Origin: Neomoorella mulderi
GTDB taxonomy: Bacteria; Bacillota; DSM-521; Neomoorellales; Neomoorellaceae
Length of the DNA stretch: 13,863 nt
Reading direction: 5' to 3'
NCBI GenBank assembly: GCA_011375465.1
Contig: DRZV01000019.1
Coordinates: 1 to 13,863, forward strand
Shown here in pieces: positions 6,352 to 13,863 of this stretch (the first letter of the stretch is position 1; each line of letters starts with the position of its first letter). A program made the translations under genes and the position numbers. A model generated the notes under the pieces. The model had not been told where the DNA came from, ran no database searches, and saw nothing but the letters and a program-made list of their open reading frames with translations.

Positions 6352-8763
6352 TTGCGTATCCCCTACAATTGGCTTAAAAAATACGTAAAGGTGGACCTCC
6401 CTTCCCAAGAACTGGCCCATCTTCTGACCATGGCAGGCCTGGAGGTGGAAGGGATCGAGGATCTGAGTTTAAAGTGCAAAGGAGTGGTGGTGGGAGAGAT
6501 CAGGAGCCTGGAGCCTCACCCCTATGCTGATCGCCTCTGGGTTTGCCAGGTGGATGTGGGGGAACGGGTGATCCAGTTGGTAACCGGGGCCCCCAACGTC
6601 AGGGCGGGGCAAAAGGTGGCGGTGGCCTTGGAAGGGGCCCGGTTGCCCGATGGCCAGGAGATCAAGAGGGCTTCCTTCAGGGGCGTGGTATCCCAGGGCA
6701 TGCTCTGTTCCCCCCAGGAATTGGGGCTGGATCCGGGTCTTTTTTCTGCGGAAGAGAGGGAGGGGATCATCTCCCTGCCCCCCGACAGCCCCCCGGGAGA
6801 GGACATATCCCGGGCCCTGGGACTGGAGGATCAGGTTCTGGTGCTGGAACTCACCCCTAACCGGGGCGACTGCCTCAGCATATGGGGTGTGGCCCGAGAG
6901 GTGGCAGCCCTTACCGGGGCTCCTTTGTGTTGGCCCCACCTGCAATTAGAAGAAGAGGGAAACATAGAAGAATGGATTGCGGTGGAGATAGAATCTCCAG
7001 AGCTATGCCCCCGCTATCTTGCCCGGGTGGTCACCGGGGTAAAGGTGGCCCCTTCCCCCGCCTGGCTCCAGGGTTTTCTTCGGGCTTGTGGCCTGAGGCC
7101 CATAAACAACGTGGTGGACATAACCAATTTCGTCATGTGGGAGATGGGCCAGCCCCTCCATGCCTTCGACTACGATAAGCTCGGGGGCAAGAGAATAATA
7201 GTGCGCACCGCCCGGCCGGGGGAGAAGATCGTCACTTTAGACGGGGAAGAGAGGCTTCTGGACCCTTCCATGCTGGTGATAGCCGACGAGAAAGATCCGG
7301 TGGCGGTGGCCGGCGTTATGGGGGGGTTGGAAAGCGAGGTAACTTTTTCTACTTGTAGCGTATTGATCGAAGCAGCCTGCTTTGATAATATCTCCATCCG
7401 CCGGACTTCTAAGAGATTGGGGCTGCGCTCAGAGGCCTCCCTCCGGTTTGAAAGGGGGGTGGATGTGGAGGCCGTGCCCAAAGCCGCTGACAGGGCTGCT
7501 CAGCTGATGGCCCAGCTGGCGGGGGGAAAAGTCATAGGGGGACGCTTGGACGCCTATCCCCGGAAATTCTTCCCCGTGACCATTTCCTTGAGGCCGGAAC
7601 GGGTGAACGAGCTTCTGGGCACCTCCCTGCCTTCCCGGGAAATAAAGGAGCTCCTGGAAAGATTGCACCTGGAGGTGAGGGGAGAGGGCCCCTTTCAGGT
7701 GAAAGTGCCTTCCTTCAGGAGGGATTTAAAGGAGGAAGCGGACCTCATCGAAGAGGTGGCCAGGATTTACGGTTATGATAGGATAACCCCGACCCTCCCT
7801 GGTCAGGTCACTTCTCGCCCCAAACAGACCTGGAGGCAGAAGTGGGAGCAGAAGGGGAGGGAGGCGGCCTTTCTGGCAGGGCTCTCCGAAGTGGTGACCT
7901 ATAGCTTTATAAGCCCCCGTATCTGGGACCATCTCCTTTTGCCTCCAGAACATCCCTGGCGCCGGGCCCTTAAGATCGCCAATCCCTTAAAGGAAGATCA
8001 CAGCGTAATGAGGCCTTCCCTCCTGCCTGGGCTTTTGCAGGTGGCCCTACGCAATTTCAACCGCAAGGTAACATCCCTGGAGATATATGAGGTGGGCAGG
8101 GTTTTCCTGCCCAGGGAAGGGGATCTGCCGGAAGAGCCCCTGCGCTTAGCGGGGCTGGTCATGGGAGTCAGAGACCGGGCTTGGAACCGGCCTACCCCTC
8201 CCCTGGATTTCTATTACCTAAAGGGCGTGGTGGAGAACATCCTTTCCCGGGTGAGGTGCCCAGGGGTTATCTTTGAAGCCACCTCTTCTCTGCCATTTTT
8301 GCACCCGGGAAGGGCTGCCCTCTTGGAAAAGGGTGAGGAGGTCCTGGGCTACCTGGGGGAACTCCATCCTCAGGTATTGAAAAATATAGATTTGCCCTGC
8401 AGGGCCTGTGTCTTCGAATTGGATTGGGAAAGGGTGGGCCGTCACAGCCAGGACTATCCCCGCCATCAGCCTTTACCCCGTTACCCTTCAGTGGAGAGGG
8501 ATCTGGCCCTGGTGGTCAAGGAGGAAGTGCCGGCCAGAGCAGTGGAGGAGGTTATAAAAGAGGCTGGAGGGGATATGCTCTGGAGCTGCCGCCTCTTCGA
8601 TGTCTACCGGGGAGACCCTGTGCCCCCTGGATGCAAGAGCTTGGCCTTCTCCCTGGTATTCCGGGTGCCCCACCGAACTCTGACGGAGGAAGAGGTCAAC
8701 AGGCGAATGAAGAGGATAGAAGAAGAATTGGTTTTCCGGATTGGGGCCAGCGTGAGGCGTTAA
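6352..8763 (+). CDS. pheT: Phenylalanyl-tRNA synthetase beta subunit
   Basis: Partner of PheS; it binds tRNA-Phe and edits mischarged tyrosine. TTG 6352 follows AAAAGGGAG and is 16 bases after the pheS stop. The N terminus MRIPYNWLKKYV is the normal one. At 803 residues it is full length. Domains in order: N-terminal region; OB-fold tRNA-binding domain (about 40-150, VTGAPNVRAGQKVAVA); the ELTPNRGDCLSIWGVAREV block (about 165-183); B3/B4 editing domain (about 200-390); B5 domain (about 400-475); a catalytic-like core; and the C-terminal ferredoxin-fold anticodon-binding domain (about 708-803, starting YPSVERDLALVV). No frameshift or missing domain is seen. Confidence 0.97.
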   Translation: MRIPYNWLKKYVKVDLPSQELAHLLTMAGLEVEGIEDLSLKCKGVVVGEIRSLEPHPYADRLWVCQVDVGERVIQLVTGAPNVRAGQKVAVALEGARLPDGQEIKRASFRGVVSQGMLCSPQELGLDPGLFSAEEREGIISLPPDSPPGEDISRALGLEDQVLVLELTPNRGDCLSIWGVAREVAALTGAPLCWPHLQLEEEGNIEEWIAVEIESPELCPRYLARVVTGVKVAPSPAWLQGFLRACGLRPINNVVDITNFVMWEMGQPLHAFDYDKLGGKRIIVRTARPGEKIVTLDGEERLLDPSMLVIADEKDPVAVAGVMGGLESEVTFSTCSVLIEAACFDNISIRRTSKRLGLRSEASLRFERGVDVEAVPKAADRAAQLMAQLAGGKVIGGRLDAYPRKFFPVTISLRPERVNELLGTSLPSREIKELLERLHLEVRGEGPFQVKVPSFRRDLKEEADLIEEVARIYGYDRITPTLPGQVTSRPKQTWRQKWEQKGREAAFLAGLSEVVTYSFISPRIWDHLLLPPEHPWRRALKIANPLKEDHSVMRPSLLPGLLQVALRNFNRKVTSLEIYEVGRVFLPREGDLPEEPLRLAGLVMGVRDRAWNRPTPPLDFYYLKGVVENILSRVRCPGVIFEATSSLPFLHPGRAALLEKGEEVLGYLGELHPQVLKNIDLPCRACVFELDWERVGRHSQDYPRHQPLPRYPSVERDLALVVKEEVPARAVEEVIKEAGGDMLWSCRLFDVYRGDPVPPGCKSLAFSLVFRVPHRTLTEEEVNRRMKRIEEELVFRIGASVRR

Positions 8764-8828
8764 AGGCCTGTCTGGAAAAGGGTTTTTCCCCCTGAAGGGC
8801 GAATTTGGAAAAAGGGAGGCGTTTCCCC

Positions 8829-9095
8829 TTGAACCAGGCAGGATCCCAGGGAGAACGGGTAACAGTTAACATTTTCGGCCAAGAATATGTGGTTAAGGGG
8901 GCCAGCCCGGAGCACATAAAGCGTCTGGCCCTCCATGTGGACAAGGTGATGCGCCAGATCAGCCAGCGCTTCCCCCACTATTCCCCGGTAAAGGTGGCGG
9001 TGCTGGCTGCTCTGAACATTGCCGACGAGCTCTATAAAATCCAGGAAGATTATGAAGCCTTGATCAGACTGATTCAGGAGGAAAGAGGTCGGTGA
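8829..9095 (+). CDS. zapA: Cell division protein ZapA
   Basis: Small protein that promotes bundling of FtsZ filaments at the division site. I prefer TTG 8829 (88 residues, MNQAGSQGERVTVNIFGQEY) because GGGAGG (8814-8819) lies nine bases upstream; TTG 8805, in frame, would add eight residues and is possible. The family block RVTVNIFGQEYVVKGASPEH is followed by HVDKVMRQI and a helical C-terminal part with AALNIADELYKIQEDYEALI, expected to form the coiled coil. A position between pheT and polX is conserved in Firmicutes. Its stop codon overlaps the polX start (GTGA), which implies coupled translation. Confidence 0.92.
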   Translation: MNQAGSQGERVTVNIFGQEYVVKGASPEHIKRLALHVDKVMRQISQRFPHYSPVKVAVLAALNIADELYKIQEDYEALIRLIQEERGR

Positions 9096-10900
9096 CCAAT
9101 CTGGAGCTGGCTTGGGCCCTGAAAGAGATGGGGGATCTCCTGGATATAAAAGGAGAAGAGCCTTATAAGGTCAGGGCTTACCACAGAGCAGCCCAAGCCA
9201 TAGAAAACCTGGAAGAGGAAGTGGCCACCATATATGCCCGGGGAGATCTGGAAAAGATACCGGGCATAGGCAAAAATTTGGCCAAGAAGATAGCCGAACT
9301 CCTGGAAACGGGCCGCTCCAGCTTTCTGGAGAATCTCCGCAGAGAAGTGCCTCCTGGCCTCAGGGATATGCTGGCCATCCCGGGCATAGGCAGCCGTACC
9401 GTCCGCCAGATCTATCAATCTCTGGGGATAACCGCCCTGGAGGAACTGGAAAAGGCTGTTAAGGAGAAGCGATTGAGGAATATTCCCGGCATAGGCAGCA
9501 AGACGGAGCTGGCCATCCTCCGGGGCATCGAAATGCTGAAGGAAACGGGCAGGAAGGTCCCCTTGGGCATAGCTCTACCTTTGGCCCGGCTGTTTATCCA
9601 GCAACTGAAGGCCATCCCCGGAGTGCTGCAGGCAGAGGTTACAGGCAGCGTGCGGCGGGGTTGCGATATGGTGGGGGACGTGGATATAGTGGTGGTCTGG
9701 GAGGGCTCCCTCCATCAGATCCAGGAGGTTATATCTAAGCATCCCCAAGTCAAAGGGATTGCCGAGATCTCTTCTGGACGTATGGCCCTGCAAACCATGA
9801 TCGGCACCGTGGTGGAGATAATATCGGTCCCTCCAGAGGATTTCCTGCCCGCCCTTTTCTATTCCACCGGCTCTAAAGCCCATAGGAAGCGCTTCCTCCA
9901 GCTGGCCCTGTCTCAGGGTAAAAGGGTCAGCTCCTTGGGTCTGTGCACCGACAGGTGGCTGCAAGCGGAGAGGGAGGTCATGGAAGAACTGGGCATATCG
10001 CTTCCAGCCGAGGAAGTGGAGGAAAGGGGTGCTCCTGCCGATAAACTCAATCCAGAAGGGGAAACCTTTTATTACCAAGCCCTAGGTCTGCCCTATATAC
10101 CGCCAGAACTGAGGGAAGATAGGGGGGAACTGGAAGCAGCCCTGGAGGGGAGGTTGCCCCGCCTGGTGGAGAGGGGGGATATCCGGGGAGATCTACACAT
10201 GCACAGCAATTACAGCGACGGCACCGCCTCCATCCGGGCCCTGGCGGAAGCGGCCCGGGCTAGGGGATATGAATATATAGCCATAACCGACCATTCCCGC
10301 TCCCTGGTAATAGCTGGGGGTCTGAAGGTGGAGGATATAGCCCGCCAGAGGGAAGAAATCTGCCGTTTAAACCAGGAATTGGAGGGCATTACCATCCTGG
10401 CAGGCATAGAGGTGGACATCCTCCCGGACGGCAGGTTGGATTATGAGGACGAAGTTCTCAAAGAATTCGATCTGGTTATAGCTTCCATCCACAGCGGTTT
10501 CAAGCAAGGGGAAGAGAGCCTCATGGCCAGGTTGGAGTCGGCCATGCGGCATCCCTATGTGGACATCATAGGTCACCCTACGGGCCGCATGTTGGGCAGG
10601 CGTCGGCCCTATGCGGTGAACCTGGAGCGCCTTCTGGATTTGGCCGCAGAGACGGGGACTATCCTGGAGATCAACTCCAGCCCCGACCGGCTGGATCTCA
10701 ACGACGTGGCTGCCCGCCAGGCCAAGGAAAAAGGGGTGCTCCTGGCCATCAATACCGACGCCCACGACCCCGCCAGGCTGGCGGATATGGAATATGGCCT
10801 CTACGTGGCCCGCCGGGCTTGGCTGGAGCCCCAGAACGTGGTCAACACTTACGACTTGGAGAGCCTGCGCCGGGTTCTCAAGCGCAACAGGAAATCATAG
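9092..10900 (+). CDS. polX: DNA polymerase/3'-5' exonuclease PolX with PHP domain
   Basis: Family X polymerase for DNA repair. GTG 9092 overlaps the zapA stop, and GGAGGAAAGAGG (9077-9088) gives a strong binding site. The 602 residues are full length. Three helix-hairpin-helix motifs share IPGIG (56-60, 96-100, 131-135). The polymerase palm has GSVRRGCDMVGDVDIVV with metal-binding D196 and D198. The third carboxylate position, normally Asp in a VDLR-type strand, is E243 here (VEII), and TGSKAHRKR replaces the usual TGSKxHN. The C-terminal PHP phosphoesterase domain (about 365-600) keeps all its metal ligands: H369, H371, D376, H401, E440, H467, H495, D556, H558. So exonuclease or AP-site cleavage looks intact, while polymerase activity is less certain. 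In B. subtilis cvpA lies before polX and mutS2 after it; neither is here. Confidence 0.95.
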   Translation: MTNLELAWALKEMGDLLDIKGEEPYKVRAYHRAAQAIENLEEEVATIYARGDLEKIPGIGKNLAKKIAELLETGRSSFLENLRREVPPGLRDMLAIPGIGSRTVRQIYQSLGITALEELEKAVKEKRLRNIPGIGSKTELAILRGIEMLKETGRKVPLGIALPLARLFIQQLKAIPGVLQAEVTGSVRRGCDMVGDVDIVVVWEGSLHQIQEVISKHPQVKGIAEISSGRMALQTMIGTVVEIISVPPEDFLPALFYSTGSKAHRKRFLQLALSQGKRVSSLGLCTDRWLQAEREVMEELGISLPAEEVEERGAPADKLNPEGETFYYQALGLPYIPPELREDRGELEAALEGRLPRLVERGDIRGDLHMHSNYSDGTASIRALAEAARARGYEYIAITDHSRSLVIAGGLKVEDIARQREEICRLNQELEGITILAGIEVDILPDGRLDYEDEVLKEFDLVIASIHSGFKQGEESLMARLESAMRHPYVDIIGHPTGRMLGRRRPYAVNLERLLDLAAETGTILEINSSPDRLDLNDVAARQAKEKGVLLAINTDAHDPARLADMEYGLYVARRAWLEPQNVVNTYDLESLRRVLKRNRKS

Positions 10901-10912
10901 GGGGTGATCGTT

Positions 10913-11998
10913 ATGGCCAGAAGGTTGGGGATTCTCACCGGAGGAGGAGACTGTCCAGGACTGAATGCGGTGATCCGGGCTGCCACCAAAGTGGCTCATG
11001 CCCACGGCTACGAGATGATAGGTTTTATGGACGGGTATTCCGGGGTGGTGGAAAAACGCTATCGCGTATTGGATAGCTGGGCCATATCGGGCCTTCTGCC
11101 CCGGGGCGGAACCATCCTGGGCACCTCCAACCGGAGCAACCCCTTCTATTACCCTGTCCGGGAAGGGGACAAGATAGTCTACAGGGACCTTTCTGATCAA
11201 GCCGTGGCCCATCTGGAAGAGCTGGGGATTGAGATTCTGCTGGTCATAGGAGGGGACGGCACCTTGGCGGCTGCCCGGGATTTTATGGCCAAGGGTGTGA
11301 AGATCATCGGCATACCCAAGACCATAGATAACGATCTTCGGGCCACGGATCAGACCTTCGGCTTTGATACCGCGGTGAGGACAGTGGTGGAAGCCCTGGA
11401 TAAGCTCCACACCACTGCCGAATCCCACCACCGGGTCATAGTGCTGGAGGTTATGGGGCGTTATGCCGGATGGATAGCCCTTTACAGCGGAGTAGCAGGG
11501 GGGGCAGACGTCATCCTTATTCCGGAGATACCCTGGAACATAGAGGCGGTGCTGAAAAAGATCGATGCCCGCAAGGAAGAGGGCAAGCCCTTCAGCATAG
11601 TGGTGGTGGCAGAAGGGGTGAGGGATCCCAAAGGGGAATTAGTTGTTCACAAGTTGGTGGAGGGCAGCGTGGAAAAGATCCGCCTGGGGGGAATCGGCAA
11701 GGTGGTGGGGGATCTCATAGAGCAGCTGGGGGGGATAGAAACCCGGGTTACGGTCTTAGGCCATATCCAGAGGGGAGGTTCCCCTTCCTCTTACGACCGC
11801 ATTCTGGCCACTGCTTATGGGGTGAAGGCGGCTGAGCTGGCCATCCAGGGCATCCACGGGGTCATGGTATGCCTGAGGTGCAATGAGATAAAATATGTGC
11901 CCCTGGAGGAGGCGGCAGGGCCTCCCCGCACTGTGCCTTTGGATCACCCCCTTATAAAGACCGCCCGGGCCATAGGCATAAGCTTCGGTGACGAGTAG
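10913..11998 (+). CDS. pfkA: 6-phosphofructokinase, group III (mixed-substrate) type
   Basis: Phosphorylates fructose 6-phosphate to the 1,6-bisphosphate in glycolysis. ATG 10913 has GGGGTGAT (10901-10908) upstream; an in-frame GTG at 10904 lies inside that site and is less likely. The 361 residues are somewhat longer than the roughly 320 of the E. coli enzyme. The N terminus has GILTGGGDCPGLNAVIRA. The nucleotide region is IGGDGT (112-117) with glycine (G116) at the place of E. coli G104, as in ATP enzymes. PKTIDND (135-141) has lysine (K136) at the place of G124, as in PPi enzymes; D139 is the catalytic base. This combination marks group III enzymes, known with ATP in actinomycetes. Later blocks are MGRYAGWIALYSG, AEGVRD and LGHIQRGGSPSSYDR. 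It lies 12 bases after polX. Confidence 0.95.
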   Translation: MARRLGILTGGGDCPGLNAVIRAATKVAHAHGYEMIGFMDGYSGVVEKRYRVLDSWAISGLLPRGGTILGTSNRSNPFYYPVREGDKIVYRDLSDQAVAHLEELGIEILLVIGGDGTLAAARDFMAKGVKIIGIPKTIDNDLRATDQTFGFDTAVRTVVEALDKLHTTAESHHRVIVLEVMGRYAGWIALYSGVAGGADVILIPEIPWNIEAVLKKIDARKEEGKPFSIVVVAEGVRDPKGELVVHKLVEGSVEKIRLGGIGKVVGDLIEQLGGIETRVTVLGHIQRGGSPSSYDRILATAYGVKAAELAIQGIHGVMVCLRCNEIKYVPLEEAAGPPRTVPLDHPLIKTARAIGISFGDE

Positions 11999-12216
11999 GG
12001 GATTTTTATGCCCTTGCATTGAGAACTATTTTTGATAGAACAATTTTACCATACCTGACCGTAGGGGGTATCCCGTACGGGAGGGAAAAAACGGCTGATG
12101 GCGAGGGGTCACCTGAGCCAGAGGGGGGAAGACATGAAGGGAGTATAAGGCTTATCGGAGCTCGATTTTTGGAAAGCTCTGGTAGGCCTTTTGATTTTAA
12201 TTAAGAGGTGAACTGG
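11999..12216 (+). other. Non-coding gap before the hydrogenase genes; possible structured leader
   Basis: This stretch holds no convincing gene (an open frame with TTG start at 12019-12204 has no family-like features). The first part (12001-12055) is AT-rich and could hold a promoter: TTGAGA at 12019-12024 is a fair -35, but no good -10 follows at normal spacing. Then CCGTA-GGG (12059-12066) pairs with CCC-(G)-TACGG (12072-12080). GGCT (12093-12096) pairs with AGCC (12116-12119), enclosing AGG/CCT around GGTCA. GAGCT and AGCTC flank an AT-rich loop near 12160-12177. No T run follows any of these, so I see no terminator. It may be the 5' leader of the next transcript. Confidence 0.4.
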
Positions 12217-12468
12217 ATGGAGAACCGTCTAGGAGTGGTGGGCATAGTGATAGAGGACCGGCAGATGGCATCCAAGGTCAACGCCATTTTGAGCGAATAC
12301 GCAGATCTCATAGTGGGCCGCTTAGGCGTGCCTTATAGAGAAAGGGGAATATCTGTCATAGCCCTCATCGTGGACGGTACCACGGACGGGATAGGGGCTA
12401 TGACTGGAAAATTGGGGAGTCTTCCGGGGGTTAAAGTAAGAGCTGCTCTCACCACCAAGGGCAAATAA
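12217..12468 (+). CDS. TM1266-type iron-only hydrogenase system regulator
   Basis: Small protein of the family named after Thermotoga TM1266, found in [FeFe]-hydrogenase gene sets and thought to be regulatory; it has a ferredoxin-like (ACT/NikR-type) fold, and its ligand and DNA target are not known. ATG 12217 follows AAGAGGTG (12203-12210); a GTG at 12208 in the same frame lies inside that site. The 83 residues MENRLGVVGIVIEDR, VNAILSEYADLIVGRLGVP, ISVIALIVDGTTDGIGAMTGK and VKVRAALTTKG match the usual family order, with no DNA-binding domain attached. It is 15 bases before hydG, so one transcript is expected. Confidence 0.85.
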   Translation: MENRLGVVGIVIEDRQMASKVNAILSEYADLIVGRLGVPYRERGISVIALIVDGTTDGIGAMTGKLGSLPGVKVRAALTTKGK

Positions 12469-12483
12469 AAGGGAGGGATAATA

Positions 12484-13863
12484 ATGGCTTTGAGCGCCAG
12501 GGAATTATCTTGGCGGGAAAACCGGCTGGAAATGATAAGGAGGTATGAGGAGGAGGAGAAGCGCCAGGTTTTCATCGATGAGGGCCAGATATGGTCTATT
12601 TTGGAGAAAACTTCTAATCCCCAGCCTTCCCAGGTGAGGGAGGTGCTGGCCAAGGCCAAAGAGCTGAAAGGGCTGACTCCGGAGGAGACGGGGATCCTGA
12701 TCAATACCACCGATCACGAGCTTATACAGGAGATGTTCGATACCGCTTTTTGGATAAAGAATCAGGTTTACGGTAACCGTATAGTCCTCTTCGCGCCCCT
12801 ATACGTATCCAGCCCCTGTGTCAACGATTGCGTATACTGCGGATTCCGTCACAGCAACGAAGTGGTGGAGAAGAGGACCCTGGCCATGGAGGAGTTGGCG
12901 GAAGAGGTGAGGGTCATCACCAGCGTGGGCCACAAGAGGGTCCTGGCGGTGTTTGGGGAACATCCCGACAGCGATGTCCACTATATATGCAGGGCTCTGG
13001 AAACCATCTACAGCACCAAGGAAGGGCGGAATGAGATAAGGCGGGCTAACGTGAACGCCGCCCCCCTCTCTAAAGAAGAGTATGAGATGGTGCGGGATGT
13101 GGGCATAGGCACCTACCAGATTTTCCAGGAGACCTATCATCAAGACACCTACCGCCGCCTCTACCCCAAGGGGACCTTGAAGCCATTCTTACAAATGGAG
13201 GCTCTTTGCCCTGCACCGGGCTTATGAGGCGGGCATAGACGACGTGGCCATAGGGGTCCTCTTTGGGCTTTTCGATTGGCGCTTTGAAGTTTTGGGGTTG
13301 CTGTACCATGCCATGGACATGGAGAGGGAGTTCGGGGTGGGACCCCATACCATATCCTTCCCCAGGCTGGAGCCGGCCTTGAACACCCCCTTTACCACCA
13401 GGTCTCCCTACCTGGTTAAAGATGAAGAATTAAAGCGTATTATCGCCATCCTGCGCTGCGCCGTGCCCTACACCGGGCTGATCCTCACCGCCCGGGAAAG
13501 GCCCGAGCTGCGGAGGGAATTGATAAGGCTGGGGGTTTCCCAGACCGATGCCGGTTCCCGTATAGCAGTGGGCGGCTACAAGGAGATGGAAAAGGAGACC
13601 ATATGGGATCGGCAGCAGTTTATAATCAACGATACCCGCAGCCTGGACAAATTCATCTACGATCTGTGCCAGGACGGCTATATACCCTCCTTCTGTACAG
13701 CAGGTTATAGGGCCGGCAGGACAGGATGCCACTTTATGGGGTTCGCCAAAAAGGGGTTGGTGAAAAACTTCTGCGTACCCAATGCCATCCTCACCTTCAA
13801 GGAATACCTCCTGGATTACGCCTCGCCCCGGACCCGGGAGATGGGGGAGAGGGTTATAGAGAA
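12484..13863 (+). CDS. hydG: [FeFe]-hydrogenase maturase HydG, frameshifted and cut by window end
   Basis: Radical SAM tyrosine lyase that makes CO and cyanide and delivers an Fe(CO)2CN unit for the H-cluster. ATG 12484 follows AAAGGGAGGG. The radical SAM motif C112-VND-C116-VY-C119 binds the 4Fe-4S cluster. After PKGTL the frame must skip one base at about 13180 to continue as SHSYKWRLFALHRAYEAGIDD; without that the product ends at 13227 (247 residues). The second part is otherwise open to the window end, giving about 459 residues of roughly 470. The C-terminal region for the auxiliary cluster (normally C-x2-C-x22-C) reads SFCTAGYRAGRTGCHFM, with Gly (13703-13705) instead of the second Cys, and the last Cys at 13772-13774. 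Length and C-terminal extension rule out ThiH. Confidence 0.9.

Noticed and set aside
8774..8830. GGAAAAGGGTTTTTCC and AAGGG/CCCTT hairpins between pheT and zapA as a terminator or a lid over the zapA start.
   Set aside because: No T run follows and the stems are short; I could not support either function.
12019..12043. TTG...CTAT-TTTTG-ATAG...CAA looked like a Rex-type palindromic operator.
   Set aside because: The arms are 25 bases end to end with mismatches between them; Rex sites are about 18-20 bases with a clean TTGTGAA/TTCACAA core.
12090..12115. GGCTGATGGC resembles the 3' part of a fluoride (crcB) riboswitch.
   Set aside because: The required upstream GATG-containing loop and its pseudoknot partner are absent from 12055-12090, and the genes downstream are not fluoride exporters.
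12019..12204. Open frame of 61 codons with a TTG start between pfkA and the TM1266-type gene.
   Set aside because: No ribosome binding site, composition rich in Gly/Arg from G-rich leader sequence, no family resemblance; it overlaps the hairpins.

Overview
The window looks like a chromosomal core region of a spore-forming, anaerobic Firmicute (clostridial grade, fairly GC-rich, frequent ATA Ile and AGG Arg codons). Three things point there: the gene order ytxC-thrS and infC-rpmI-rplT-rRNA methylase-pheS-pheT-zapA-polX, Firmicutes-type RNA control (a threonine T-box and an L20/IF3-type leader), and maturation genes for [FeFe]-hydrogenase. Genus cannot be named from the sequence alone. All genes are on the + strand. 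There is no sign of a mobile element, CRISPR array, rRNA or tRNA.

Layout. 1-33: terminator of an upstream gene. 51-958: a YtxC-like sporulation gene whose reading frame is broken twice, behind a promoter that resembles a sigma-E (mother-cell) site. 964-1276: a sigma-A promoter and complete threonyl T-box leader. 1277-3181: thrS. 3182-3374: another sigma-A promoter, an L20-type autoregulatory leader with a terminator, and the unusual ATT start of infC. 3375-11998: a tightly packed gene run (infC, rpmI, rplT, SpoU-type rRNA methylase, pheS, pheT, zapA, polX, pfkA) with no internal terminator I can see. 11999-12216: a 218-base gap with several possible hairpins. 12217-12468: a TM1266-type hydrogenase-associated small regulator. 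12484-13863: hydG, frameshifted near 13180 and cut by the window end.

How the genes fit together. Two aminoacyl-tRNA synthetases (ThrRS, PheRS), IF3, L35, L20 and an rRNA methylase form a translation block under two feedback systems: uncharged tRNA-Thr for thrS and probably free L20 for the infC operon. ZapA (division), PolX (DNA repair) and phosphofructokinase (glycolysis) ride on the end of that block. The last two genes belong to assembly of the [FeFe]-hydrogenase H-cluster.

Most of the window is ordinary, and I did not find a clearly new system. The items most worth a second look are the HydG variant (middle cysteine of the auxiliary cluster motif replaced by glycine), changed residues in the PolX polymerase active site, the mixed ATP/PPi signature of the phosphofructokinase, the unexplained leader before the hydrogenase genes, and the three frameshifts, all in the two dispensable genes.
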